Part shown: one piece after another, positions 28,701-35,352 of the stretch | Numbering within the stretch: position 1 is the first letter of the stretch | Layout: each line of letters opens with the position of its first letter | Source: Bradyrhizobium macuxiense | GTDB lineage: Bacteria; Pseudomonadota; Alphaproteobacteria; Rhizobiales; Xanthobacteraceae | Reading direction: 5' to 3' | DNA length: 64,000 bases | NCBI RefSeq assembly: GCF_007993935.1 | Contig: NZ_VITY01000018.1 | Location: forward strand, 112,500-176,499 | Program-made: the position numbers and the translations under genes | The notes under the pieces: generated by a model | Seen by the model: the letters and a program-made list of their open reading frames with translations, nothing else | The model's database searches: none | What the model was told of the DNA's origin: nothing

Positions 28701-30355
28701 GCGTCGTGCTCGACCAGACCGGCAACACGGTGTCCGGCTATGTGGCCGGCCATGACAACCAGGCGGCGTGGCTGGTGTTCACGCTCGCGGTCGACCCGGC
28801 GACGGGCAACGTGACGCTGACACAGGACCGCGCGGTGCATGAGAACACCGCGTCGAGCCCGGATACCGGCGAAGGCATCAGCCTGACCGGTGGTCTGGTG
28901 ACGCTGACAGCGACGGTCACCGACAAGGACGGCGACAGCGCCAGCCAGAACCTCGACCTCAGCACGCATGTCACGTTCCACGACGACGGTCCGTCCTGGA
29001 CGTCGGCAGAACACGGCGTGCTTGCCAATCAGGCAGGCTTCAGCGTCACGGGAGATCTGCAATATATAACGGGCGCGGACGGTCTTGCGTCCCTGTACTT
29101 CACGGGCGTATCCCTGGATCCGCTACATCCGACAGCAACGACGATCCAGGCGGGTGGATTTGCGGTTTCGGAATATGTCGATGCAAGCGGCGTCCTGCAT
29201 GGCGTTGCCAATGGGGCGGACGTCTTTACCGTAACCCTCAATTCGGCAACATCGACCTACTCGTTCGATCTCTTGCATACCCTCGATGCGTATACGTCGC
29301 TGTCCGTCAATCCGGCCAATCTGGGTGGTTCCGGACCGGTTGTGTATGCCACATTGGCAGACACCACCGGCAATCCCGTAACCAATTTGACGGGCTACCA
29401 CACAACCGGATTGTTCAATGTCAATAGCTGGCTCAACGAGACCCACGACACGCTGACGTCTCTCCAGGTGACCCAGGATTTCGTCAACGCAAGTGCGTCG
29501 GGCGAAGGCGTCAGCAGCAACAACTTCAATACCGGCGATTTCATGCGGTTTGATTTTGGGGCTGTCGGCGATAACAGCAACCTCGATCATTGGACTTACG
29601 GCGCAGCGCCTGGTGCTGTTTCCGTTGCAACGGGAAATCAGATCACATTCACCGTCAACCCCATCGGTGGTACGGCAATCATCGACTATGTCGTGCACAG
29701 CCTCGACGGCACGGTGACCCACGGCGTCTATGATTCGTCGGTCAATGGAACCACTCTTACGGCCAACGGACACGGAAATATCGACTACGTGGAATTGTAT
29801 GAGCTTTCCGGCAAGTCAAAGATCCTGTTGTCCGGAATTACGGAGCTCGTCAACAATGGTCAAACTGACGTCCCCTTTACCGTGGGTGTAAAGGACGGCG
29901 ACGGAGACACGACTTCGGGCTCGTTTGATGTCAACGTCAATGGCGCAACGACCCTTACGGGCACTGCTGGAAATGACGTCATCGTCGCCGGAGCAAGCGC
30001 TGAAACGCTGACTGGTAATGGTGGGAACGACAAGTTCGTCCTCAATCTCTCCGCCCACTTTACCATCAGTGATTTCAACAGCGGCGACTTGGTCCTTCTC
30101 GACGTGCCCGGTCTAAGCCTCCCGGCAGGAACTTCAAATCCGCTCCCGGCGAACCAGTTCACGTCATCGGCCGCGACTGGTGCAGACCAGAACGCCGCGT
30201 CTGCCTGGAACGAAAGCGCCAGCACCAACAAGTTCTTCTTCAATAATACGACGCATGAGCTCTGGTACTCGGCAAATGGCACCGGCTCCGACAAGGTGGA
30301 CCTCGCCCATCTGAGCACCGGCGTGCCGGCGGCCGCGAACATTCATATTTACTAG
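19787..30355 (+). CDS. Giant LapA-like repeat adhesin exported by type I secretion
   Basis: A 3522-residue surface adhesin. Residues 1-118 form a small beta domain like the N-terminal retention module of LapA proteins, followed by LPAADNGG (PAAD at 120-123), which resembles the LapG cleavage consensus. A degenerate unit spans about 183-355, then fifteen 181-residue repeats of the DUF5801/T1SS-143 type run to about 3070, each ending in LTATVTDxDGDSA and FHDDGPS. The last 450 residues hold a diverged half-repeat, a single RTX-like patch (AGNDVIVAG, GNGGNDKF, about 3395) and the type I secretion signal. The ATG at 19787 follows GGAG. A weak promoter (TTGACC, 17 bp, TAGCCT) lies near 19706. The exporter and LapG genes are on the opposite strand just downstream. 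Confidence 0.93.
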   Translation: MQGSFQVAQATGTGNSSTNSAPVRVYKLTKPLTDQAVVVNLGYDQKAKVDFSSIANEKITLVHIGEKLIILFDNQSTVTVEPFFDSRADGITIEMAPGRDVSVQEFASLFPIGTDGSVLPAADNGGNSNGNAQASGANFSPFAVDPLDPVPTNVLAGPEGLPGSNDTGPTGTTLPQGSTPAKPTISLGVAPDLAVDESFLTVATNGIAGSGLGPAGATVATGLMPFTITAPGGEKSVAFALSISAQGVDSGLIDSQTGNHVFLFQENGQIVGREGGQNGLADFTISVDATGHITLTDLRSMHEGTGEVGGDINEGVHLPAGMVTLTATVTDVFNQTGTATADVGPHLTFLDDGPAISLSGTASSLNTFEAYLSAATNAGINGSTPDASPTQGHALDTESFAHAFTIVTGADGATTAYALGIAANGTATNLIDSASGLGVVLDQSGNTISGYVAGHEGQAAWLVFTLSVNTATGDVTLTQDRAVHENIASSPDTGEGISLTGGLVTLTATVTDNDGDSASQKLDLSTHVTFHDDGPSISLSGTVGSLNTFEAYLSAATNAGVNGSTPDAVPTQGHALDTESFAGAFTVVTGADNATTAYTLSIAGNGTATNLIDSNSGLGVVLDQTGNTISGYVTGHEGDAAWLVFTLTVNTATGDVTLTQDRAVHENTASSPDTGEGIGLNEGLVTLTATVTDKDGDSAAQKLDLSSHVTFHDDGPSIALTGKIGSLNTFEAYLSAATNAGVDGSTPDAVPTQGHALDTESFAGAFTVVTGADNATTAYALSIAANGTATNLIDSASGLAVVLDQSGNTVSGYVTGHEGDAAWLVFTLAVNTATGDVTLTQDRAVHELTASSPDTGEGVSLTGGLVTLTATVTDNDGDSASQKLDLSSHVTFHDDGPSITLSGNVNSLNTFEAYLSAATNAGVDGSTPDAVPTQGHALDTESFAGAFTVVTGADGATTAYTLSIAGNGTATNLIDSASGLGVVLDQTGNTVSGYVTGHEGDAAWLVFTLAVNTATGDVTLTQDRAVHELTASSPDTGEGISLTGGLVTLTATVTDKDGDSAAQNLDLSSHVTFHDDGPSITLSGNVNSLNTFEAYLSAATNAGIDGSTPDAVPTQGHALDTESFAGAFTVVTGADNATTAYTLSIAGNGTATNLIDSASGLGVVLDQTGNTISGYVTGHEGDAAWLVFTLAVNTATGDVTLTQDRAVHELTASSPDTAEGISLSNGLVTLTATVTDKDGDSAAQNLDLSSHVTFHDDGPSVTLSGNVNSLNTFEAYLSAATNAGINGSTPDAVPTQGHALDTESFAGAFTVVTGADNATTAYALSISANGVPTNLIDSASGLAVVLDQTGNTISGYVTGHENDAAWLVFTLSVNTATGDVTLTQDRAVHELTASSPDTGEGISLTGGLVTLTATVTDKDGDSAAQNLDLSSHVTFHDDGPSIGLSGRVGSLNTFEAYLSASTNAGINGSTPDAVPTQGHALDTESFAGAFTVVTGADNATTAYALSISANGVPTNLIDSASGLAVVLDQTGNTISGYVTGHENDAAWLVFTLSVNTATGDVTLTQDRAVHELTASSPDTGEGISLTGGLVTLTATVTDKDGDSAAQNLDLSSHVTFHDDGPSISLSGNVNSLNTYEAYLSAATNAGINGSTPDAVPTQGHALDTESFAGAFTVVTGADNATTAYALSISANGVPTNLIDSASGLAVVLDQTGNTISGYVTGHENDAAWLVFTLSVNTATGDVTLTQDRAVHELTASSPDTGEGISLTGGLVTLTATVTDKDGDSAAQNLDLSSHVTFHDDGPSISLSGNVNSLNTYEAYLSAATNAGINGSTPDAVPTQGHALDTESFAGAFTVVTGADNATTAYALSIAANGTPTNLIDSASGLAVVLDQTGNTISGYVTGHEGDAAWLVFTLAVNTATGDVTLTQDRAVHELTASSPDTGEGISLTGGLVTLTATVTDKDGDSAAQKLDLSSHVTFHDDGPSISLSGNVNSLNTFEAYLSAATNAGINGSTPDAVPTQGHTLDKESFAGAFTVVTGADNATTAYALSISANGTPTNLIDSASGLAVVLDQTGNTISGYVTGHENDAAWLVFTLAVNTATGDVTLTQDRAVHELTASSPDTGEGISLTGGLVTLTATVTDKDGDSAAQNLDLSSHVTFHDDGPSISLSGRVGSLNTFEAYLSASTNAGVNGSTPDAVPTQGHTLDKESFAGAFTVVTGADNATTAYALSIAANGTPTNLIDSASGLAVVLDQSGNTVSGYVTGHDNDAAWLVFTLTVNTATGDVTLTQDRAVHELTASSPDTGEGISLTGGLVTLTATVTDKDGDSASQNLDLSTHVTFHDDGPSISLSGNVNSLNTFEAYLSASTNAGVNGSTPDAVPTQGHALDKESFAGAFTVVTGADNATTAYALSISGNGVATNLIDSASGLAVVLDQSGNTVSGYVTGHEGDAAWLVFTLAVNTATGDVTLTQDRAVHELTASSPDTGEGISLTGGLVTLTATVTDKDGDSAAQNLDLSTHVTFHDDGPSISLSGNVNSLNTFEAYLSAATNAGINGSTPDAVPTQGHALDTESFAGAFSVVTGADGATTAYTLGISGNGVATNLIDSASGLGVVLDQTGNTVSGYVAGHEGQAAWLVFTLTVNTATGSVTLTQDRAVHELTASSPDTGEGISLTGGLVTLTATVTDKDGDSAAQNLDLSTHVTFHDDGPSISLSGNVNSLNTFEAYLSAATNAGINGSTPDAVPTQGHALDTESFAGAFTVVTGADGAITAYTLGISGNGVATNLIDSASGLGVVLDQTGNTISGYVAGHENQAAWLVFTLSVNTATGSVTLTQDRAVHENTASSPDTGEGISLTGGLVTLTATVTDKDGDSAAQNLDLSSHITFHDDGPSIKLSGTVASLNTYEAYLSAATNAGINGSTPDAAPTQGHTLDKESFAGAFTVVTGADGATTAYALSIANNGIATNLIDSASGLGVVLDQTGNTVSGYVAGHDNQAAWLVFTLAVDPATGNVTLTQDRAVHENTASSPDTGEGISLTGGLVTLTATVTDKDGDSASQNLDLSTHVTFHDDGPSWTSAEHGVLANQAGFSVTGDLQYITGADGLASLYFTGVSLDPLHPTATTIQAGGFAVSEYVDASGVLHGVANGADVFTVTLNSATSTYSFDLLHTLDAYTSLSVNPANLGGSGPVVYATLADTTGNPVTNLTGYHTTGLFNVNSWLNETHDTLTSLQVTQDFVNASASGEGVSSNNFNTGDFMRFDFGAVGDNSNLDHWTYGAAPGAVSVATGNQITFTVNPIGGTAIIDYVVHSLDGTVTHGVYDSSVNGTTLTANGHGNIDYVELYELSGKSKILLSGITELVNNGQTDVPFTVGVKDGDGDTTSGSFDVNVNGATTLTGTAGNDVIVAGASAETLTGNGGNDKFVLNLSAHFTISDFNSGDLVLLDVPGLSLPAGTSNPLPANQFTSSAATGADQNAASAWNESASTNKFFFNNTTHELWYSANGTGSDKVDLAHLSTGVPAAANIHIY
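20851..28995 (+). repeat. Fifteen tandem 543-bp repeats inside the adhesin gene
   Basis: The period is 543 bp throughout (181 codons), seen from the recurring TCGCTGAACAC at 20877 and every 543 bases after it. Copies differ mostly at synonymous sites and a few codons (NVNSLNT, GRVGSLNT, GTVGSLNT; HALDTES or HTLDKES). The near-identity makes the array prone to recombination and to assembly error. Confidence 0.93.
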
Positions 30356-30376
30356 GCCAGGCTTGCGGCAAAAACG

Positions 30377-30409
30377 AAAATCCGCGGAGGCGACTCCGCG
30401 GATTTTTTT
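30377..30409. terminator. Bidirectional terminator between adhesin and lapG
   Basis: A perfect 12-bp stem (AAAATCCGCGGA at 30377-30388, TCCGCGGATTTT at 30395-30406) with a 6-base loop and T runs on both strands. It separates the convergent adhesin and protease genes. Confidence 0.9.
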
Positions 30410-30436
30410 ATTCGATCTGGCCTTGCTCGCGCAGTG

Positions 30437-31450
30437 CTACATCAGCACAGGCAGGAAGCCTGGAAGAGGGCTCGCTGCCTCGAGCGGTTCCACGCCGGTC
30501 CATTCGGAGTCTGCGGCATTGGCGGCGGCCGGCGCGGCGTCGAGCTCGTCGCCAAGCGGCAGCCGCCTGGCGTAGGGCGCCGCAAGCAGCTGCACGCCGC
30601 GCTCGTTGATCGCAAACATCGGCGTGAAGTTGGCGAGGTCGCCGTCGTCGATCAGCTCGGAGCGGCGGCTGTCCAGGATCAGCCAATGGCCATCCAGCCG
30701 CGCCGCCAGCACGGCATGATCCTGGCGGATGGCGCGATCGCGGCCCAGCACCAGGCGCAGCTCCCCGGGCGGGAAGCCGGCTTCGCTGAGCGCGATGTAT
30801 TTTGCGATCGCGTAATCCTCGCAATCGCCCTTGCCGGTGGCGAAGGTGGCGAGCGGCGCGGTCCAGCGGTCGGCCTCGCCGTATTGGGCGAAGTCGCTCA
30901 CATAGCGGATCGCCTGGTTGACGGCGCGGTTGGCCTCATCGAGCCGGTCGCGTCCGGTCTTGGCCTTGACCGCATTGATCAGGCGAAGGAACTGCGCGGC
31001 ATTGGGTGGGCAGCCGGTCGCGTTCTCGCGGCACTGCTCGAGGACGGTCCGCTCCCTGGCGAGATCGGATTCGAGGCCGCGCCATTTGCGCCACAGGCCG
31101 TTCTCCGGCGCGCGAAAGGTGAACAGGCCGAACGGCTCGGTGCCTTCGGGCGGAAGCGGCTTGGCCGCCGGCAACGCATCGGTCGCCGTATTCGGCGGCG
31201 TCAGCAAGGCGGTGCGAATGGCGTTCGGACCGCGGCCGCGCTGGCGGTCGAGCTTGGCCAGGACGTCGGTGATGGTGAAGAAGGTGGCAGGCGGGCGGTT
31301 CGAGGCGGCATCCGACGCCGGCGCAAGCTCGCCGGCGGGAGCGCCGAAAGAGAGTTCGTCCGCGGCAAACGCGGACGGCGCAACGCAAAGACTTATTGAA
31401 AATGCAGTCACGGCCATGACGGCCGACGAAGCAAACTTCAGCGACTTCAT
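30437..31450 (-). CDS. lapG: LapG-type transglutaminase-like cysteine protease
   Basis: A 337-residue periplasmic protease of the bacterial transglutaminase-like cysteine proteinase family. LapG proteases cut the N-terminal retention module of LapA-type adhesins and so free them from the cell surface. The triad is visible: Cys210 in KGDCEDYA, His245 in RQDHAVL and Asp260 in LILDSRR. Asp209 and Glu211 beside the cysteine correspond to the calcium-binding pair known in LapG. A signal peptide ends near AFA-A (residue 29). The C-terminal 60 residues are alanine-rich and not part of the core. It is convergent with its probable substrate, the adhesin. LapG is normally held in check by the c-di-GMP receptor LapD, which is not seen here. 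Confidence 0.9.
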   Translation of the reverse strand: MKSLKFASSAVMAVTAFSISLCVAPSAFAADELSFGAPAGELAPASDAASNRPPATFFTITDVLAKLDRQRGRGPNAIRTALLTPPNTATDALPAAKPLPPEGTEPFGLFTFRAPENGLWRKWRGLESDLARERTVLEQCRENATGCPPNAAQFLRLINAVKAKTGRDRLDEANRAVNQAIRYVSDFAQYGEADRWTAPLATFATGKGDCEDYAIAKYIALSEAGFPPGELRLVLGRDRAIRQDHAVLAARLDGHWLILDSRRSELIDDGDLANFTPMFAINERGVQLLAAPYARRLPLGDELDAAPAAANAADSEWTGVEPLEAASPLPGFLPVLM

Positions 31451-31669
31451 ATGACGTCCCCAATGCCGGGGACCGTCAACGTCTGTGCGTCGATCTGCGT
31501 CCCCGCTGTTATCGGGACGCAGACTGGCGCCTTGGCCGCTTAAGCCGGGTTAAGTGGAGGGGGCCGTACCCTGGATTGTCGAGAAGGCGGTCAATCCAGG
31601 GTTTGCTGGTTCGTTCGAAATTGAACGACTTGAAGTCATGTCGGTTAACCACGGAGTCCGTGGGCCGGA

Positions 31670-32920
31670 TCAGCGCTCGCGCAGCGCCTCGTCACGCAGC
31701 AGGCGGGCGGGCTTCACGATGTAGTCCAGCACGGATTTCTCGCCGGTCAGGACTTCGACCGTGGTCACCATGCCGGGAATGATCGGCAGCGGATGCTGCT
31801 CGGTGCCGAGATGGTTCTTATCGGTGCGCACCATCACCCGATAGAAGGTTTCCTGACGCTCGGTCCTCTCCGCCTTGTCGTCGACGATCGTGTCGGCGCT
31901 GATGCGCTCGACCTTGCCCTTGAGCGATCCGTAGACCGAGGAGTCATAAGCGCTGATCTTCACCACCGCGTCCTGGTTCGGACGGATGAAGGCGATATCC
32001 TGGGGACGGATCCGGCCCTCGACCAGCAGGGTGTCGTCGAGCGGCACGATATCCATGAGGTTGGCGCCGGGCTGCACGACGGCACCAATGGTGCTGATGT
32101 TCAATTTATTGACGATGCCGTGGACCGGCGCCTTCAGATCGGTACGCCGCACCCGGTCCTGGGCTGATTTGATGTTCTCGTCGAGAACGGCGAGGTCGGC
32201 ACGCGATTTGGCGAGATCCTCATCGGCCTGCGAACGGAACGACGCCGTGATGTTTGCGATCTTCGACTGCGCCTCGGCGAGCTGGCCCTTCATCTCGGTG
32301 GCCTGCCGGTCAAGCCGCAGCATTTCGATCTCGGGCACCACCTTCTGCTCATAGAGCTTGCGGGTCAGGGTCTGCTCGCGTTCCAGAAGCTTCAGCGAGC
32401 CGGTGAGGCGGGTGACCTGCTGATTGAGCACGTCGATATCCTGCGCGACCTTCTGACCCCGCATCTTGAACACGCTGGACTCGGTCGCTACCGCTGCGGG
32501 AACCATCTTGTCGAGATCGTCCGGGAAAGTGATCTCGCTTCGTCCACGTGCCTCGGCGTCGAGGCGGGCCACCCGCGCCGCCATCGCCGCGCGGCGCTCG
32601 CGGATCTCGCCGAACTCGGAGGCGAACTTGGTATCGTCGATGCGCATCAGGGACTGGCCCTGCTGAACGATGTCGCCTTCGCGCACCAGGATGTCGCCGA
32701 CGATGCCGCCTTCGAGCGATTGCACCACCTGCATCTGCCGCGACGGCACGACGCGGCCGCTGCCGCGCTTGACCTCGTCCAGCACGGCAAAATGCGCCCA
32801 GACCACAAACGTCGCCAGCAGCGCGCAGGACGTCCACAACAGCATGCGGGAAGTGCGGGGCGTGCGCAGCAGCGCCGCGGACCGGATGTCGTTTGCAAAC
32901 GCAAAATCGGAAGACGCCAT
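31670..32920 (-). CDS. Type I secretion membrane fusion protein (HlyD family, LapC-like)
   Basis: A 416-residue periplasmic adaptor linking the ABC exporter to the outer-membrane channel. One transmembrane helix at about 27-46 is followed by a lipoyl half (VVPSRQMQVVQSLEGGIVGDILVREGD), a long coiled-coil hairpin (about 110-245) and the second lipoyl half with LKAPVHGIVNKL. The C-terminal RPQDIAFIRPNQDAVVKISAYD segment is the HlyD signature. Its start is 12 bases from the stop of the exporter gene, so both are co-transcribed. Confidence 0.93.
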   Translation of the reverse strand: MASSDFAFANDIRSAALLRTPRTSRMLLWTSCALLATFVVWAHFAVLDEVKRGSGRVVPSRQMQVVQSLEGGIVGDILVREGDIVQQGQSLMRIDDTKFASEFGEIRERRAAMAARVARLDAEARGRSEITFPDDLDKMVPAAVATESSVFKMRGQKVAQDIDVLNQQVTRLTGSLKLLEREQTLTRKLYEQKVVPEIEMLRLDRQATEMKGQLAEAQSKIANITASFRSQADEDLAKSRADLAVLDENIKSAQDRVRRTDLKAPVHGIVNKLNISTIGAVVQPGANLMDIVPLDDTLLVEGRIRPQDIAFIRPNQDAVVKISAYDSSVYGSLKGKVERISADTIVDDKAERTERQETFYRVMVRTDKNHLGTEQHPLPIIPGMVTTVEVLTGEKSVLDYIVKPARLLRDEALRER

Positions 32921-32932
32921 AATATTCGCTCG

Positions 32933-35197
32933 TTATGCAGATTTCGGCTGGATCGTATTCTCGGGCGCAGGCGCCGCGGATGCAGGCTTGCCCTGGAGCA
33001 GGGCGAGCACCTTGTCGCGCGGGCCGTCGGCCACCAGGCGGCCGTTGTCGAACAGCAGCAGGCGATCGACCATGTTCAGCAATGACAGACGATGGGTCGA
33101 AATGATGATGGTCATGCGGTCGTCGCGCAGCCCCTTGAGCCGCTCGAGGAATTCCTGCTCGCTGCGAATATCGAAATGCGCGGTCGGTTCGTCGAGGAAG
33201 AGCACGCGCGGCTTGCGGATCAGGACGCGCGCCAGTCCGATCGCCTGCTTCTGGCCGCCCGACAGGCTGCGGCCGCCCTCCGAGATGGGCATGTCATAGC
33301 CCATCGGGTGGCCGGCGATGAAGCTCTCGACGCCCGAGAGCCGCGCGGCAAGCAGGATTTCCTCGTCGGTCGCCTCCGGCTTGCCGAGGGCGATATTGTC
33401 GCGCAGCTTGCCGTAGAACAGGTCGGTATCCTGCATCGCAAAGCCGATGCCGGCGCGCAGGTCCGAGGGATCGTATTGCCTGGAGTCGACGCCGTCGACC
33501 AGGATGCGGCCTTCCTTCGGCTCGTAGAATCCGAGCAGCAACCGGCCGACCGTGGTCTTGCCGGATCCGACCCGGCCGATGATGCCGACCTTTTCTCCGC
33601 CCTCGATCCTGAAGCTGACTTTCTCGAGCGCGTTGCCCGGCGCGTTGGGGTAGGCAAACGACACGTTCTCGAAGGCGATCTTGCCGTCGTCGATCCGTCT
33701 TGCGACATAGGATCGGGTCGGCGAGCGTTCGCGCTCGATCGACATGATGCGGTCGATTGCCTTGAGGGATGACAGCGTCTGCGTTCCCTTGGTGATGACG
33801 GAGGCGATGCCCGCGATCGGCGCCAGGATGCGGCCGGCGAGCATGTTTGCGGCGACCAGCGCGCCGACGCTCAGCTTGCCGTCGAGGATCAGGAAAATGC
33901 CGACGACGACGAGGAGCAGGCTCGTGATCTGCTGGGCGGTGCTCGCGCTGGTCAGCGACATCGACGACCAGAAGTGAACGTCTTCACCGGATCGGGCGGT
34001 CGCCGCGACCGAGCGTTCCCACAGGGTCTGCATCCGCGCCTCGGCGCCGGTCGCGCGGACGGTTTCGAGGCTGGACAGGGACTCGACGAGCACGCCGTGC
34101 CGGGCGGCGGATTCGGCCTGCAGGCGCTTCATCGCGCGATCGAGCGGGCGCTGCAGCAGGAAGCCGATCAGCATGACCAGCGGGAGCATGACCAGCGGGA
34201 TCCAGGCCAGCGGCCCGGCGATCATGAACAGCACGCCGACGAACAGGATCGCGAACAGCAGGTCGGTCGCCGAAACCACGCTTCCGGACGTGAAGAATTC
34301 GCGCACCGAGTCGAAGTCGCGGAGCTGGTTGGCGATGATGCCGACCGAGGTCGGCCGCTGCGCCATCTTCACCGACATCACGTGCTCGAAGATGTTGGCG
34401 GCGAGCACGACGTCGATGGTCTTGCCGGTCACGTCGATCATGCGACTGCGGACCATGCGGAAGATGAAATCGAAGACGATGCCGAGCCCCATGCCGATCG
34501 AGAGCGCGATCAGGGAGGGGATCGCGCCGTTGGGGATGACGCGGTCGTAGACGCTCATCGTGAACAGCGGCGTCGCCAGCGCGAGGATGTTGGTCAGGAA
34601 GGCGGCGATCGCGATGTGTCCGTAGCTGCGCCAGTGCGTCTTCACCACCGACCAGAACCAGTGGTTGTTGGGAATGTCCCCTGCGGCGACGGTGCGTGCG
34701 TCGGCCTGCGCGGCGCTTCTCACCAGGAACGCGTAGCCGGTATAGTCCGAGGCAAGCGAAGCGATGTCGGCGACGCGCGGGGCATTCGGCGCGGCCGGAT
34801 CGACGATCTTGACCGTCTTGCTCGCTGTGTCCGTGCCGAGCAGGATGAGCGCAGAGCCGTTCTTCATGATCAGGACGGCCGGCAAGACCAGCGCGGGAAT
34901 GTTCGAAATATCGCGCTTGATCGCCTCGGTCTCCAGACCCGCGCGCCTTGCCGCGCGATCGTAGAGCGAAACGGACAGCCGCCCGTCCGTGATCGGAAGT
35001 CCGCCGAGCAGCGCTTCGCGGCTGACGGCGCGGCCGTGATGTGCCGCGAGAAAAGTCAGCGATGCGGTAAGGGGATCGTCGCCGAGTGCGCGCGGCCGAG
35101 CGGGCGCGGCAGGCTTCGAAGTTGCATCATCCGGCGAAGTGCGAACGGCGTCAGCCGCCGCGCTGGGGGTTCGAAACAACAACTGAAACCTCGACAA
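32933..35197 (-). CDS. Type I secretion ABC permease/ATPase (LapB-like)
   Basis: A 754-residue exporter. Residues about 45-165 form a C39 peptidase-like domain that lacks the catalytic cysteine (LTASLTFLAAHHGR), as in exporters of uncleaved RTX adhesins. A six-helix membrane domain follows (about 185-470), then the nucleotide-binding domain with Walker A GRVGSGKTT, signature LSGGQKQ and Walker B VLFLDEPTAHFD. The start is uncertain: the only upstream start codon in the frame is a TTG at 35197 with no clear ribosome-binding site. An A-T-rich leader precedes it. It is expected to export the giant adhesin. Confidence 0.92.
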   Translation of the reverse strand: MSRFQLLFRTPSAAADAVRTSPDDATSKPAAPARPRALGDDPLTASLTFLAAHHGRAVSREALLGGLPITDGRLSVSLYDRAARRAGLETEAIKRDISNIPALVLPAVLIMKNGSALILLGTDTASKTVKIVDPAAPNAPRVADIASLASDYTGYAFLVRSAAQADARTVAAGDIPNNHWFWSVVKTHWRSYGHIAIAAFLTNILALATPLFTMSVYDRVIPNGAIPSLIALSIGMGLGIVFDFIFRMVRSRMIDVTGKTIDVVLAANIFEHVMSVKMAQRPTSVGIIANQLRDFDSVREFFTSGSVVSATDLLFAILFVGVLFMIAGPLAWIPLVMLPLVMLIGFLLQRPLDRAMKRLQAESAARHGVLVESLSSLETVRATGAEARMQTLWERSVAATARSGEDVHFWSSMSLTSASTAQQITSLLLVVVGIFLILDGKLSVGALVAANMLAGRILAPIAGIASVITKGTQTLSSLKAIDRIMSIERERSPTRSYVARRIDDGKIAFENVSFAYPNAPGNALEKVSFRIEGGEKVGIIGRVGSGKTTVGRLLLGFYEPKEGRILVDGVDSRQYDPSDLRAGIGFAMQDTDLFYGKLRDNIALGKPEATDEEILLAARLSGVESFIAGHPMGYDMPISEGGRSLSGGQKQAIGLARVLIRKPRVLFLDEPTAHFDIRSEQEFLERLKGLRDDRMTIIISTHRLSLLNMVDRLLLFDNGRLVADGPRDKVLALLQGKPASAAPAPENTIQPKSA

Positions 35198-35301
35198 CCA
35201 AAATGGAAATGCAGAAATCGCATTCGATGATTTCGGGCAGGCTACAACAAACGGCGAACAAAATCAGCGAAACTTGCTTTAAGTATTAATACGGGAATCG
35301 A

Positions 35302-35323
35302 AAGGGCCCCATTTGGGGCCCTT
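35302..35323 (-). terminator. Probable terminator after the TolC-type gene
   Basis: A perfect 9-bp stem (AAGGGCCCC, loop ATTT, GGGGCCCTT) lies 30 bases beyond the TolC-type stop and upstream of the exporter gene. On the minus strand it is followed by TTCGATT, a weak T-rich tail, so termination may be partial and the exporter may have its own promoter. Confidence 0.6.
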
Positions 35324-35352
35324 CCGGAAGTCCTGATTCTGGTTGGCGGCCG

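Noticed and set aside
20851..28995. Repeat array considered as CRISPR or satellite DNA
   Set aside because: The unit is 543 bp, wholly coding and in frame with the adhesin; there are no short repeats with unique spacers.
19844..29062. Very long open frames on the minus strand (over 1400 and 1600 codons) opposite the adhesin gene
   Set aside because: They are shadows of the repeat array. High GC and a fixed 543-bp period keep the opposite frame open; the encoded sequence is arginine- and histidine-rich with no domain or start signal.
33974..35230. Long plus-strand frame opposite the ABC exporter
   Set aside because: Antisense shadow of a well-supported gene with typical charged, low-complexity composition.
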